A DNA stretch of 39,808 bases from Hassallia byssoidea VB512170 (GTDB lineage Bacteria; Cyanobacteriota; Cyanobacteriia; Cyanobacteriales; Nostocaceae), in contig NZ_JTCM02000022.1 of assembly GCF_000817785.2 (NCBI RefSeq), forward strand, positions 1 through 39,808, given 5' to 3'. Each line of letters opens with the position of its first letter. The stretch's first letter is position 1. This document shows positions 1 through 7,786 of this stretch, piece by piece. Made by a program: the position numbers and the translations under genes. The notes under the pieces were generated by a model, which was not told the DNA's origin, made no database searches, and was given only the letters and a program-made list of their open reading frames with translations.

Positions 1-94
1 CGTAAAGATTGTCCATGTTCTTTTTGACTAGCTCACTCATGCGATCGCAATATTTGGCTTCGTCTTTTTCTGGGTATTCAGTAAATAGTTTCAT
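1..94 (-). CDS. N-terminus of a second catalase-related haemoprotein (partial)
   Basis: Only the first 31 codons are in the window; the gene continues beyond base 1. The start is the ATG at 94-92. The translation begins MKLFTEYPEKDEAKYCDR and closely parallels the start of the complete catalase-related protein just upstream (KLFTEYPEQDERKYYDR), so the two are tandem paralogues in the same orientation. Its first codon lies 64 bases after the stop of that gene, which fits one transcript. The haem-binding residues are out of view, so whether it is a catalase, a hydroperoxide lyase or an allene-oxide-synthase-like enzyme cannot be said. The paralogy is seen directly; activity is unknown. Confidence 0.8.
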   Translation of the reverse strand, partial: MKLFTEYPEKDEAKYCDRMSELVKKNMDNLY

Positions 95-158
95 TTTTTC
101 AAAGGTAGGATTAATTAATCGATTGAGTTTATTCCAAGCTGCGATCGCGGCAGCCTAT

Positions 159-1358
159 TTAAAAGGTCTCATCGACAGTTGGCTCTTGGTAGACAAGACC
201 TCGCTTCTGATGGCGATACTCAGCTACAACCGGGTAAATAACGCTGCGTAGACGATTAAGCGCACCGATCGGACGATGGACTGCCAGACCGTTCCAGGGA
301 GAAAATTGCAGGTTTTCACAGAAATCGTATTGTTTTTCAAAATCAACGATCTGATGCTTGACGGTGAGACGACCTACTGTGAAGAAAGGTGATTCTCTTT
401 CCTGCCAGACAATGGTGGCATCATCAATTGACATCTTCGAGCTAGTTTGGAACTGGATGCCAAAGTCCCAACAGTATTGGGCATCAGGTTTCTCCAAGGC
501 TTGGATTAGCTCATTGCGGTAATAATTGTCTGGTTGAGTACCATCTAAACCTAGTGCTTTAGCGCGATCGCCAAAGGGAAGTTTAGGAATCCCCGGTCGG
601 GACCAGAATGAAATCCTGTCGTGCGCTGGTGCGGCTGAAACTGGAGTAAAGGCATATTTTATCGCAGCAGGATATTCGACAGGAACTAAATCAGTCTGCG
701 AAACATCAAAATTAGGGTTGAGACCCAAAGCAAAAGCTGAACCGCTCCAATATCGTTCTGTTAGCAAACTCTTCGGAGTCCGGCTTGTAATTTTGAGAAG
801 TGCTAAGAACTGCTGAGGATGTTGTAGGAGCCACTTTTTTGCTGCCTCTTGTGATTTAGCAGCAGTACTAAAAAAGCCGTAATAGTCTTTAATGCTTTTG
901 ATGAAAAATATCTCTGCATTTTGAGCTATAATGTCCTGGGTTTTCGACTCATGACTTTGATCAAGCCGTTCTCCTTCAACCTCCATCACTTTCAGCGTCA
1001 TTGAGCGCGTGTCTGAGACGTAATCATCTTTTACTTCGGTGCGCCCGTTAGCAAATCTCAGCCACACAGGATATTGTTTGGGTGAGGAGAGCAAGCCTTG
1101 CTTAAGCTCAACAGCATTAAGCTGTGAAGAAGTCAATGAAATACGTTTGTTCAATTCACGTTTAATCGCTTCCTGATCAAAGTCAAAAATTTCCAGAGTT
1201 CCTTTAACACCAGCGTGAGTTTTGGCGTGGGTATCTCGCAGCGCCCGCTCTTTGTCCTTAAACAGCTCGTCCATGCGGTTCTTGACTTGCTCGACCAGGC
1301 GATCGTAGTATTTGCGTTCATCCTGTTCGGGATATTCCGTAAATAACTTCTTGCTCAT
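159..1358 (-). CDS. catalase-related haemoprotein, probable fatty-acid hydroperoxide lyase
   Basis: A 399-residue protein of the small catalase-related family that acts on fatty-acid hydroperoxides rather than H2O2. Distal haem side: KTHAGVKG gives Thr47-His48, the Thr-His arrangement of allene oxide synthase-like members; true catalases usually have Val before this His. AQNAEIFFIK supplies the distal Asn147, and RSVIY near the C-terminus fits the proximal RxxxY haem ligand (Tyr375). I chose ATG 1358 over the in-frame GTG at 1364 because the AGGGGG ribosome site abuts the GTG and is well spaced only for the ATG. The dioxygenase gene ends 26 bases upstream, so the two are probably cotranscribed. 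In Nostoc punctiforme the equivalent neighbour is a linoleate 10S-hydroperoxide lyase giving 10-oxo-decenoic acid and 1-octen-3-ol; the same role here is inferred from context. A partial paralogue follows. Confidence 0.85.
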   Translation of the reverse strand: MSKKLFTEYPEQDERKYYDRLVEQVKNRMDELFKDKERALRDTHAKTHAGVKGTLEIFDFDQEAIKRELNKRISLTSSQLNAVELKQGLLSSPKQYPVWLRFANGRTEVKDDYVSDTRSMTLKVMEVEGERLDQSHESKTQDIIAQNAEIFFIKSIKDYYGFFSTAAKSQEAAKKWLLQHPQQFLALLKITSRTPKSLLTERYWSGSAFALGLNPNFDVSQTDLVPVEYPAAIKYAFTPVSAAPAHDRISFWSRPGIPKLPFGDRAKALGLDGTQPDNYYRNELIQALEKPDAQYCWDFGIQFQTSSKMSIDDATIVWQERESPFFTVGRLTVKHQIVDFEKQYDFCENLQFSPWNGLAVHRPIGALNRLRSVIYPVVAEYRHQKRGLVYQEPTVDETF

Positions 1359-1384
1359 ACCCACCCCCTAATTCATGAATTTTA

Positions 1385-3022
1385 TTAAACAGGTTGCCAA
1401 TCCTGGCGATAAAAGGAAACTCGATACGTTTTACCTTCAGGAATATTACGATGCACCACTTGTGAAAGGGTCTTGGTATTCTGAATTTCTTCCCAACCTA
1501 CTGGTGAAAAAGTTTCTGGATTGAAGACACTTTCTGCTAGCAAAGGATTGGTAAACGCCTGAGAAAAAGCATCAATTCCTATCAGTCGTCCGACTAAAGG
1601 TGGTAAGGCTGAATTTGGTCGTAAATCTTCTGCGTAGAGTCCTACATACAACTCAATATTATCTACATGACCATACAATCGTTGCAGTTCTTTTTGGACT
1701 TTTTCATCGCTACTAATCTGATTGAATTCAGTTACGCGGGGATACTTGCATAATTCTCGATAATCGTTATAGCTTCTTAATTTTGCCTCACGACCCATGC
1801 GAATACTAGCTATTTCCGTGGGAATTAGAAATTCAGGTGTATTGAATAAACTCAGTTGCGCTGCGGGTTGGGAACAGCTTTCTTCAAAGATGGCTCCTAA
1901 TCCCTTGTTGATAATCATGTCGTTGTTCCACATCGAGGCAGGCATGGGAAGCTTTTGCCCGTTGTACATTAAAGTATCGGGTAGCATACTATGCCAACGA
2001 TAAACTAAACTAAATTCCACCGACATCCAATTATGGCGATACCACTTTTCATCAGTAAATGCGAGGGGATCGGTGAAAAATTGAAAGTGATAGGGAGTTA
2101 TGTGGTTGATGTAATCTTCTAAAACAATCTTGAGAAATTCAGCCATGACAACATTTCTTGCCGTTTGGAAAAGGCGTTCATCATCCCAAGCCGGATAATT
2201 TTTTGCCAAAAGATCGCATACGCGATTATGTTCCCTTAAGGAAAGAACATTCAGCATGACATAGCCGATTTGCACGTTTGCTCGTTCTATTTCTAACCCC
2301 ATCGCAAACAGCTTGTGTTTCTTTTCTGGAGGGAACGTTTCTGCTTTTGGGGTGTCGTCGGTGTAAAGATGGGGCAACCCGTTAAATTCTTCTTTGGGTT
2401 TTCCGTCTTCGTCATAATAAAACAGAGGATATTCTTCCCCATTAAGAATTTGGCTTTTTAGCTTACCGCCTTTATACGATCGCAGCAAATGTGTAATCTT
2501 GGGATTTAACCCATAGACATTGCACATATCGATGTGGTGGTTGGAACTATTCTTGCGGGGATCGAAGCGATCGGTTCTTAGAAAGCTATCTGTAAACCAT
2601 TGAACAAAATAGGGGAAAATTAGAGAGGATTTAGGTGAGTATTTCGTTTCCCCGATTTTACGATACAAAATCTCCAAATCTTGAATCGGCGGCAGATTTT
2701 TCTCAAACTTTTCAGCAGGTGTTAAATTAATACCGATATAGTTTTCATTAGTCAAGGGTTTCCAATCTAGAGGTGGTAGTTGGAGTCCTGAATATGTTCG
2801 ATCGATCAACGAATCCCAGGATGTATAGGGAGACATTGTACTAAACGGATATGGACGAGTCGGAATTTTTAATATGGCATTGTTAGTGAGAGTTTTGTTT
2901 ACTTTTCTAGCGAGACCTGGGTTGCTTTGAATAAACTTCCAAATTGGTTTAAAGCCAGTTAAAACAGCAGTCTCAAGTTTGTTTTTTAACCCATCTCTTG
3001 ATGTGTCTCTTTTTGCGGTCAT
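1385..3022 (-). CDS. cyclooxygenase-like haem fatty-acid dioxygenase (linoleate 10S-dioxygenase type)
   Basis: A 545-residue member of the animal haem peroxidase/cyclooxygenase superfamily with no signal peptide. The segment LREHNRVCDLL and the later VYRWHSMLPDT correspond to cyclooxygenase EHNRVCD and LYHWHPLLPDT, so the radical-forming Tyr (Tyr341) and the proximal haem His (His344) are present. IDAFSQAF keeps the Ser of the aspirin site (Ser487). The distal peroxidase motif is altered: where COX has Q-x3-H, this protein reads QWFTD (Gln141, Asp145), which suggests weak or no peroxidase activity. ATG 3022 is chosen because AAAGGAG lies just upstream of it; the open frame reaches 28 codons further but without a site as good. 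It is followed 26 bases later by the catalase-related gene, as in the characterised N. punctiforme 10S-dioxygenase/lyase pair. Likely reaction: linoleate or oleate plus O2 to the 10-hydroperoxide. Confidence 0.88.
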   Translation of the reverse strand: MTAKRDTSRDGLKNKLETAVLTGFKPIWKFIQSNPGLARKVNKTLTNNAILKIPTRPYPFSTMSPYTSWDSLIDRTYSGLQLPPLDWKPLTNENYIGINLTPAEKFEKNLPPIQDLEILYRKIGETKYSPKSSLIFPYFVQWFTDSFLRTDRFDPRKNSSNHHIDMCNVYGLNPKITHLLRSYKGGKLKSQILNGEEYPLFYYDEDGKPKEEFNGLPHLYTDDTPKAETFPPEKKHKLFAMGLEIERANVQIGYVMLNVLSLREHNRVCDLLAKNYPAWDDERLFQTARNVVMAEFLKIVLEDYINHITPYHFQFFTDPLAFTDEKWYRHNWMSVEFSLVYRWHSMLPDTLMYNGQKLPMPASMWNNDMIINKGLGAIFEESCSQPAAQLSLFNTPEFLIPTEIASIRMGREAKLRSYNDYRELCKYPRVTEFNQISSDEKVQKELQRLYGHVDNIELYVGLYAEDLRPNSALPPLVGRLIGIDAFSQAFTNPLLAESVFNPETFSPVGWEEIQNTKTLSQVVHRNIPEGKTYRVSFYRQDWQPV

Positions 3023-3121
3023 AATTTCTCCTTTAGAATCGCTTGTTGACTTAATCGCTTGCTTCTGTTTCAAAATAAGGGTTATTTCTGCTGATGGTTT
3101 TGGCAAGACTAAAACATCAGT

Positions 3122-3145
3122 AGGAGCGCTAAAGCAGGCGCTCCT
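3122..3145 (-). other. GC-rich hairpin between hydrolase and dioxygenase genes
   Basis: AGGAGCGC and GCGCTCCT form a perfect 8-bp stem around an 8-base loop inside the 144-base gap between the DUF2235 gene and the dioxygenase gene. No U-run follows on the minus strand, so it is not a classical terminator. It could be an RNA-processing site or a weak attenuator that makes expression of the two parts of the cluster unequal. Confidence 0.45.
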
Positions 3146-3166
3146 GGAAACAACATTATTAAGAGA

Positions 3167-4174
3167 TTATTTCAGTTTGTCGATAATATGAAGTAGATTC
3201 TTGGGTCGATAGTCGTTGCGACTTTTCAAACGGTTAACCGCGCTTTCATGAAGGTCTTCAATAACATCGCCGACTTCACGCAACTTGATTCCTGCCAATT
3301 TAAAGAATCCAACATCGTTATTAAAGTCACATTCATAATTGGGGTTAATACCTGTCGGAATCACACTTGGATCTAAGTCAAGCCCCAATTTTAGAACACC
3401 GATGGAATCAATCATCCACTGTAAGGCAGCATCTGATAAGCCGCTATGTTCTTCGGTTCCACCACCAACGCAACCATGCGAACCTGGAAACCATTTTTGA
3501 ATCACTCGCTGGTTTTCAGCTTCCGGATGCTTTTTCATGGGAGTTACATCAAATACTTCGCGCATTTCGTCGATCGCCACAGCGTGCAATGCATTCTCAA
3601 CACATTTGTTTAAAGTAGTGTCATGGAATCTATACCGCTTATTCAACTGTTCGTGTAACTTGCTGAAGGCGGGTATTCCAGGAATACCAAGGGCACCGAC
3701 GGTATCAAAACAACCAAGCAAGGTGATAGGGACGCGCTCTCCGTAGTCTTTACGGTATTTACTTGCGTCCTCATCTCTGGGTTTAATACCTCGGTTACGG
3801 TAAAGCTCGTAAGCTTCGTGTGCTTTGGTGACATGGGGACGGTCTAAAAGACCGGAGCAATAAATCATCCCCGCTAGACTCCTAACTGTGTAAGCACCGC
3901 GACTGAAGCCGAACAGATAGATTTCGTCACCAGGAACATAGTTGAGACTAAGAAATCGGTAGCCATCTTCTATATTTCTATCGATTCCTAGTCCGGTAGC
4001 TCCACCTAAAACCTTTTGACTCTCGGTTCCAATGCCCTCGTCATAAAATATGATCTGTGTAACCCCGTCATGGGCGATCGGTTTGACAGATTGAGCCAGC
4101 TTAACTATATTGCTTGGGTAAGGACTCGTTAACTGTTGCCAGGTTCCATCACAGCAAACTACAATACGTTTCAT
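3167..4174 (-). CDS. DUF2235 alpha/beta-hydrolase (phospholipase-like)
   Basis: A 335-residue protein of the DUF2235 family, whose best-known members are Tle1-type phospholipase effectors and related serine hydrolases. The N-terminus RIVVCCDGTWQ is the family hallmark. The nucleophile elbow GFSRG puts the catalytic Ser at residue 91, LGCFDTVG gives Asp157 and WFPGSHGCVGGG gives His233, so the triad is complete. There is no signal peptide, so it is probably cytoplasmic or delivered to membranes. It is the first of the minus-strand genes leading to the dioxygenase and catalase-related genes. An acyl hydrolase freeing fatty acid for the dioxygenase would make sense, but this is inference from position; the 144-base gap with a hairpin leaves cotranscription open. 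The ribosome site is weak. Confidence 0.88.
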   Translation of the reverse strand: MKRIVVCCDGTWQQLTSPYPSNIVKLAQSVKPIAHDGVTQIIFYDEGIGTESQKVLGGATGLGIDRNIEDGYRFLSLNYVPGDEIYLFGFSRGAYTVRSLAGMIYCSGLLDRPHVTKAHEAYELYRNRGIKPRDEDASKYRKDYGERVPITLLGCFDTVGALGIPGIPAFSKLHEQLNKRYRFHDTTLNKCVENALHAVAIDEMREVFDVTPMKKHPEAENQRVIQKWFPGSHGCVGGGTEEHSGLSDAALQWMIDSIGVLKLGLDLDPSVIPTGINPNYECDFNNDVGFFKLAGIKLREVGDVIEDLHESAVNRLKSRNDYRPKNLLHIIDKLK

Positions 4175-4400
4175 AGTTGTATTTCAAAACCTTTGAGTAA
4201 TCAAATCAACTTTTTATCAAATGTGGGTTCGGCATAGAGCCAGAGCCAATGCATTTTATATCTCAACATATGTCTACTTTGATGAATGTTAAGCGCAAAA
4301 ATTGCTTTAAATTAACATCGGCATTCTCTCACTTTCCTAATCAGAATGCAAGGATTGTTAAAATAGTTGACGAGGAAATTTATTAAATCTTAATATCAAA

Positions 4401-4507
4401 TAAGGAACTTCCAAACAAGAAAATTAATGAACAATAATGATAATCATTAATATCGAGGTTTGGACTCTTGATTTTTTTTCCTTAATTTATTCTTTGGAAG
4501 TCCCTTA
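4401..4507. repeat. 107-bp inverted-repeat element (MITE-like)
   Basis: TAAGGAACTTCCAAA at 4401-4415 and TTTGGAAGTCCCTTA at 4493-4507 are inverted copies matching at 14 of 15 positions, separated by 77 bases of AT-rich DNA that contains a Fur-box-like sequence. The layout resembles a small non-autonomous mobile element. I see no clear target-site duplication. Confidence 0.45.
4433..4451. promoter_or_regulatory. candidate Fur box
   Basis: AATAATGATAATCATTAAT matches 16 of 19 positions of the classical Fur consensus GATAATGATAATCATTATC and sits in a larger palindrome (ATTAATGA ... TCATTAAT). It lies 259 bases before the DUF2235 start on one side and 166 bases before the SLH gene on the other, so either could be iron-regulated. 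The oxylipin genes encode haem enzymes, which would fit FurA control. Binding is inferred from the match only. Confidence 0.5.
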
Positions 4508-4616
4508 TCGTTGAAGCGAGGGATAACCCCGAATCTTAATAAAACAGTGGTGTAAAGGTGCCATCTATGGCTTAATTTGTTTAGATACAAATTTTACCTT
4601 TATCAAGGTAATTACA

Positions 4617-5651
4617 ATGACAAACACACCTCCCGATCCTCGGTCATCTCAAAGAAATGCCCTCGGCTTTGATGAATTCATTGCTATTCTGGTTGCCTTT
4701 GCGACTATTGGGGCAGTTCTGTTTTGGGCATTTTCCCGCAGAGATTCTGGCTGGAACTTTAACGTTTTGCCGTCACCCTCCCCGACAGCTTCTGTCGCAG
4801 TTCCTCCAGCGACTCAGATACAACCAAATGCAAACTCGAATTTAAATACTGTACCGCCGTCGGCTCCACCTGCTACTGTAGATCAACCTACTTTAGTAAA
4901 TCCGTCTCCATCTCCAGGAGCGATTCCGACGCTGATTTTGCCATTTCCGGTTGCTCCAGCTGCACCACCACAGGTGCAATTGTCACCTTCTCCTAACATT
5001 CAAGAACCATTTCGCGTGGTGACTCCTTCTGAGCAAAAGTCTACAATTCCACCGCCAATTGCATTTAACGATGTGCCTAATGACTTCTGGGCAAGCCGGT
5101 TTATTAATGTTCTTTCTTCTCGTAGGATTATTAAGGGCTTTCCTGATTATTCTTTTAGACCAAATCAGCCTGTAACTCGTGCTGAATTTGCGGCGATACT
5201 AGAAGAAGCTTTCAATAATAAGCTTGCCACGAACGCGATCGCTTTTGACGATATCCCAGAAAATTACTGGGCAAATCCAGCAATTAAGCAAGCTATCAAC
5301 ACCGGATTTCTCAAAGGTTATCCTGACAAAACCTTCAAACCAAACCAAAGAATTCCGCGAGTGCAAGTTTTAGTTGCCCTTGTCAGTGGATTAAATTTGA
5401 AAGAACCTACTTCTGCCGATAAGACTTTAAGCGTCTTCAAAGATGCCAAAGAGATTCCTAACTACGCCATTGGCAAGACAGCGGCTGCTACAGCGAATAA
5501 TCTTGTGGTAAACTATCCAGATCCAAACACTTTTGCTCCCAACAGAGAAGCTACCCGTGGTGAGGTAGCAGCGATGGTTCATCAAGCTTTAGTGCGAACC
5601 GGAAGGCTGCAACCAATTCAATCGGAAAATATTGTGCGTTCGCCACAATAA
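4617..5651 (+). CDS. membrane-anchored SLH-domain protein
   Basis: A 344-residue protein with a single transmembrane helix near the N-terminus (about 21-40, FIAILVAFATIGAVLFWAF), a long Pro/Ser/Thr-rich linker (about 50-145) and three S-layer homology repeats (about 148-200, 209-260 and 272-328). The repeats show the family pattern FxDVPxxxWA ... GFPDxxFxPxxxVTRAEFA. The helix anchors it in the inner membrane and the linker could span the periplasm so that the SLH repeats reach peptidoglycan-linked polymer; this is inference from architecture. In cyanobacteria SLH domains usually occur in outer-membrane porins and wall-linking proteins; no porin barrel is present here. A hairpin follows the stop, and the gene is convergent with the CAAD gene. 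Confidence 0.85.
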   Translation: MTNTPPDPRSSQRNALGFDEFIAILVAFATIGAVLFWAFSRRDSGWNFNVLPSPSPTASVAVPPATQIQPNANSNLNTVPPSAPPATVDQPTLVNPSPSPGAIPTLILPFPVAPAAPPQVQLSPSPNIQEPFRVVTPSEQKSTIPPPIAFNDVPNDFWASRFINVLSSRRIIKGFPDYSFRPNQPVTRAEFAAILEEAFNNKLATNAIAFDDIPENYWANPAIKQAINTGFLKGYPDKTFKPNQRIPRVQVLVALVSGLNLKEPTSADKTLSVFKDAKEIPNYAIGKTAAATANNLVVNYPDPNTFAPNREATRGEVAAMVHQALVRTGRLQPIQSENIVRSPQ

Positions 5652-5712
5652 GTTTTGTAATGCGAGCGATCGGCTAAACGATAAAATATGTTCTCTTTGG
5701 TGTTTGATAAGA

Positions 5713-5750
5713 GAAGGATAAAGTATATAAAAATTTATACATTATCCTTC
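5713..5750. terminator. hairpin between convergent genes
   Basis: GAAGGATAA pairs with TTATCCTTC (9 bp), extended inward past one mismatch by GTATA/TATAC around a T/A-rich loop. It lies between the SLH gene (+) and the CAAD gene (-), where a shared terminator is expected. U-rich sequence after the stem is modest. Confidence 0.5.
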
Positions 5751-5790
5751 ATCCTTTATTCGGTAAAACATGTCAAAAATTGAACATATT

Positions 5791-5819
5791 GTAGAGACGT
5801 TCCATTGGAACGTCTCTAC
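5791..5819. repeat. 29-bp dispersed palindrome, copy 1
   Basis: GTAGAGACGTTCCA and its exact inverse flank one base, a perfect 14-bp-arm palindrome. The same element recurs at 6884, 19113, 28835 and 36431, always between genes. The arms are conserved and the centre varies (ATT, ACC, GGC, ATC). Confidence 0.9.
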
Positions 5820-5851
5820 GATTCATTCGGTGGTTATGCAATGCCCAATTT

Positions 5852-6292
5852 TTAATCGTCTTTGCCGACAACTTGTGATTTGAGCGTTGTGATTTCACTA
5901 GTTAACTCTTCACGAGTTGAGGCTTTGAGTAAATAGCGGTAAACAAACCAGGCAGAGTATCCAATACCAATCAACTCAAAGGTAGGTGCTACTAAAGGAA
6001 TATCATTCAAAGCATCCAATACTGCCAAGAGTACCTTGACGCTGACAATCGCTCCCAAAATTAAACCAATGCTAACTAGCGGCTGTTTATACTCATTGAA
6101 GAAGTTTCCCAGGTATTCGGGCAGTGTCGCCAAAAATCGCGAAACTTGCTCTCCGTATTGTCGCAATTGATCCTGAGTTTCCACCGGAGGCTGGATTTTG
6201 GTTATGGTTCCTGTTTGATTGTTGATATCTGTCATAGTTGCTTCTGGGGACTTGGTTTCCTTGTATTCCGGTTCTTGCATTTGGGCTTCCAT
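5852..6292 (-). CDS. CAAD-domain (CurT-like) thylakoid membrane protein
   Basis: A 146-residue protein with an acidic, Gln/Thr-rich N-terminus, an amphipathic stretch (QDQLRQYGEQVSRFLATLP), two transmembrane helices (about PLVSIGLILGAIVSVKVLLAVL and APTFELIGIGYSAWFVYRYL, with the FxxEYKQPL entry between) and an amphipathic C-terminal helix. This is the CAAD domain layout, found fused to some cyanobacterial aminoacyl-tRNA synthetases and in the stand-alone CurT/CURT1 proteins that bend thylakoid membranes. A stand-alone copy of this size fits CurT-like function; which of possibly several CAAD proteins it is cannot be told. ATG 6292 is preferred to an upstream in-frame GTG (6343) because conservation should begin near it, although no strong ribosome site is seen. 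Confidence 0.85.
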   Translation of the reverse strand: MEAQMQEPEYKETKSPEATMTDINNQTGTITKIQPPVETQDQLRQYGEQVSRFLATLPEYLGNFFNEYKQPLVSIGLILGAIVSVKVLLAVLDALNDIPLVAPTFELIGIGYSAWFVYRYLLKASTREELTSEITTLKSQVVGKDD

Positions 6293-6964
6293 AATTTTTA
6301 CAGTTGAGTGACTCTCATCCGGACAGTTACAACCAATCAGCACGACTGATTATAGAGTACAAAAAAGTTTCGGTTTGCTATCACCATAGTTGCGTCTTTC
6401 TACTACTTCATCGACTACAAGGTAGAAACCCAGTAGGAGGATATAAGTTAGAAAGCAGCTTTGCGCTCGTTCAAAGTGAGGATTCATTCGTTGGTTTCAC
6501 TCTTCTCCAACTCGAATTTATTTGAAGGCAGTTATCCAACCGAAGTGTAAGTTAAGAGCGATCGCCCTCAAATCAGTACAAATCATGCCAAAATCAGTCC
6601 ACCTCTTACTTATACAAGTCTAAACGCCGATTTTACATGATTTTAAAGCTAGTCGTAGCTGCGATCGTCAATTAACTCATTAGTATTAAGATTCAGGCGT
6701 CATAAAAATTTTATATATTAACATAATCTTGACTTTTTGACGATTACGTAGTATGCGCTTCAGCGCTTTCAAAACCTGAGTCTATTCGACTCAATCAAGA
6801 ATAAACATATCCCTGACATCTTTTTCGTATCAATTACAGCAAAAAAAACAGGCGGCTTTAAGGATAATCCTTGCAAATAGCAAGTAGAGACGTTCCACCG
6901 GAACGTCTCTACCCCTAAAAACCGCCAGCCAGTATTTTATTTTGAAATGCCAGCCAAATTCAAC
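6293..6964. other. 672-bp intergenic region with one dispersed repeat
   Basis: No convincing gene. An open frame of 73 codons at 6304-6525 has no ribosome site and low-complexity-free but unremarkable composition. The stretch holds HIP1-related GCGATCG sites, AT-rich DNA that may carry the promoter of the CAAD gene, and a palindromic repeat at 6884-6912. Confidence 0.6.
6884..6912. repeat. 29-bp dispersed palindrome, copy 2
   Basis: GTAGAGACGTTCC - ACC - GGAACGTCTCTAC. The 13-bp arms match copy 1. It lies downstream of the pentapeptide gene, where it could also act as a transcript-end hairpin. Confidence 0.9.
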
Positions 6965-7417
6965 TTAGCGCCAATCGGGAATCTGTGCATCTTCGCCCCC
7001 GATACCGATGCCTGTATAAAATATGTCAGCATCAGCGATATTTAGATCGTTCATTGATGCCTGATACACATTAGAATCATGGATTGTCGCCTTAGTCAAA
7101 TTTGCCGCATTCAGATTAGCTTGCTTAAAATTGACATTGGTAAGATAAGCCGAACTTAAGTTAGCACCACCCAAATTGGCACTAGTTAAATCAGCACCTT
7201 CAAGATTTGCACCTTTGAGGTTGGCACCTTCAAGATTTGCTTCTCTCAAGTCAGCACCAATTAAATGAGCACCACTGAGGTTGGCTCCTGATAGATTGCA
7301 CTTAACACATTCCCCAGTTGTCAGTAGTTTTTGTAAATCCTGCGGATTTTTAGCGTTAACTACATTCGCAAAAAATAGGGGACTAGCCAAGATTAAAGCT
7401 GCTAATAGCTTTTTCAT
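6965..7417 (-). CDS. secreted pentapeptide-repeat protein
   Basis: A 150-residue protein. Residues 1-22 (MKKLLAALILASPLFFANVVNA) are a Sec signal peptide with an Ala-x-Ala-like cleavage site, so the mature protein is periplasmic or thylakoid-lumenal. After a short region with a CVKC pair come about ten A(D/N)Lxx pentapeptides (NLSGANLSGAHLIGADLREA and following), which fold as a right-handed quadrilateral beta helix. ATG 7417 is chosen because AGAGGAAG lies just upstream and the signal peptide starts there; the open frame extends ten codons further. Such short lumenal pentapeptide proteins are common in cyanobacteria; no biochemical role can be assigned. The two Cys before the helix could form a disulphide. 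Confidence 0.88.
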   Translation of the reverse strand: MKKLLAALILASPLFFANVVNAKNPQDLQKLLTTGECVKCNLSGANLSGAHLIGADLREANLEGANLKGANLEGADLTSANLGGANLSSAYLTNVNFKQANLNAANLTKATIHDSNVYQASMNDLNIADADIFYTGIGIGGEDAQIPDWR

Positions 7418-7786
7418 AATTCTTCCTCTTTGCAACATCAGTTGCATCCGTTCTGTTCCTCACGATTTCTATTATCTCACTAAATTCCTTAAGGATACAG
7501 ATTGACTACACAATTAATTTGTGATATGTATCTGCTTTTGTAATCATACAGATTCAATAGATAAAATTTTGATAAATACTGTTGCTTTTTCAGTTCCGGA
7601 TGATTAGCGAACCTCAGTAAATTTATTTTGTTAAATATTTTTAAGATTATAAATTATTCGACATAATTTATCTGGAAATATTCATGAGTATTTATTCCTA
7701 AGTAAATAGGCAGCCCATCAACTTAGTTTATGGTATGAATAAATTTAGGTAGAGAGAAGATAATTCTCTTCTACCAAAAGAAATCA
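7418..7786. other. 369-bp AT-rich intergenic region
   Basis: No gene seen. It should hold the promoter of the pentapeptide gene (minus strand) and, at 7748-7775, a hairpin that would end the epoxide-hydrolase transcript. Confidence 0.6.
7748..7775 (-). terminator. probable terminator of the epoxide-hydrolase-like gene
   Basis: GGTAGAGAGAA and TTCTCTTCTACC pair with one bulged base, 12 bases past the stop of the minus-strand hydrolase gene; T/A-rich sequence follows in that direction. Confidence 0.5.

Noticed and set aside
1359-1364. GTG two codons upstream as start of the catalase-related gene
   Set aside because: The AGGGGG site would abut the GTG; spacing is right only for the ATG at 1358.
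6304-6525. 73-codon plus-strand open frame
   Set aside because: No ribosome site, no recognisable motif, in a promoter-rich gap; partly antisense to the CAAD gene leader.
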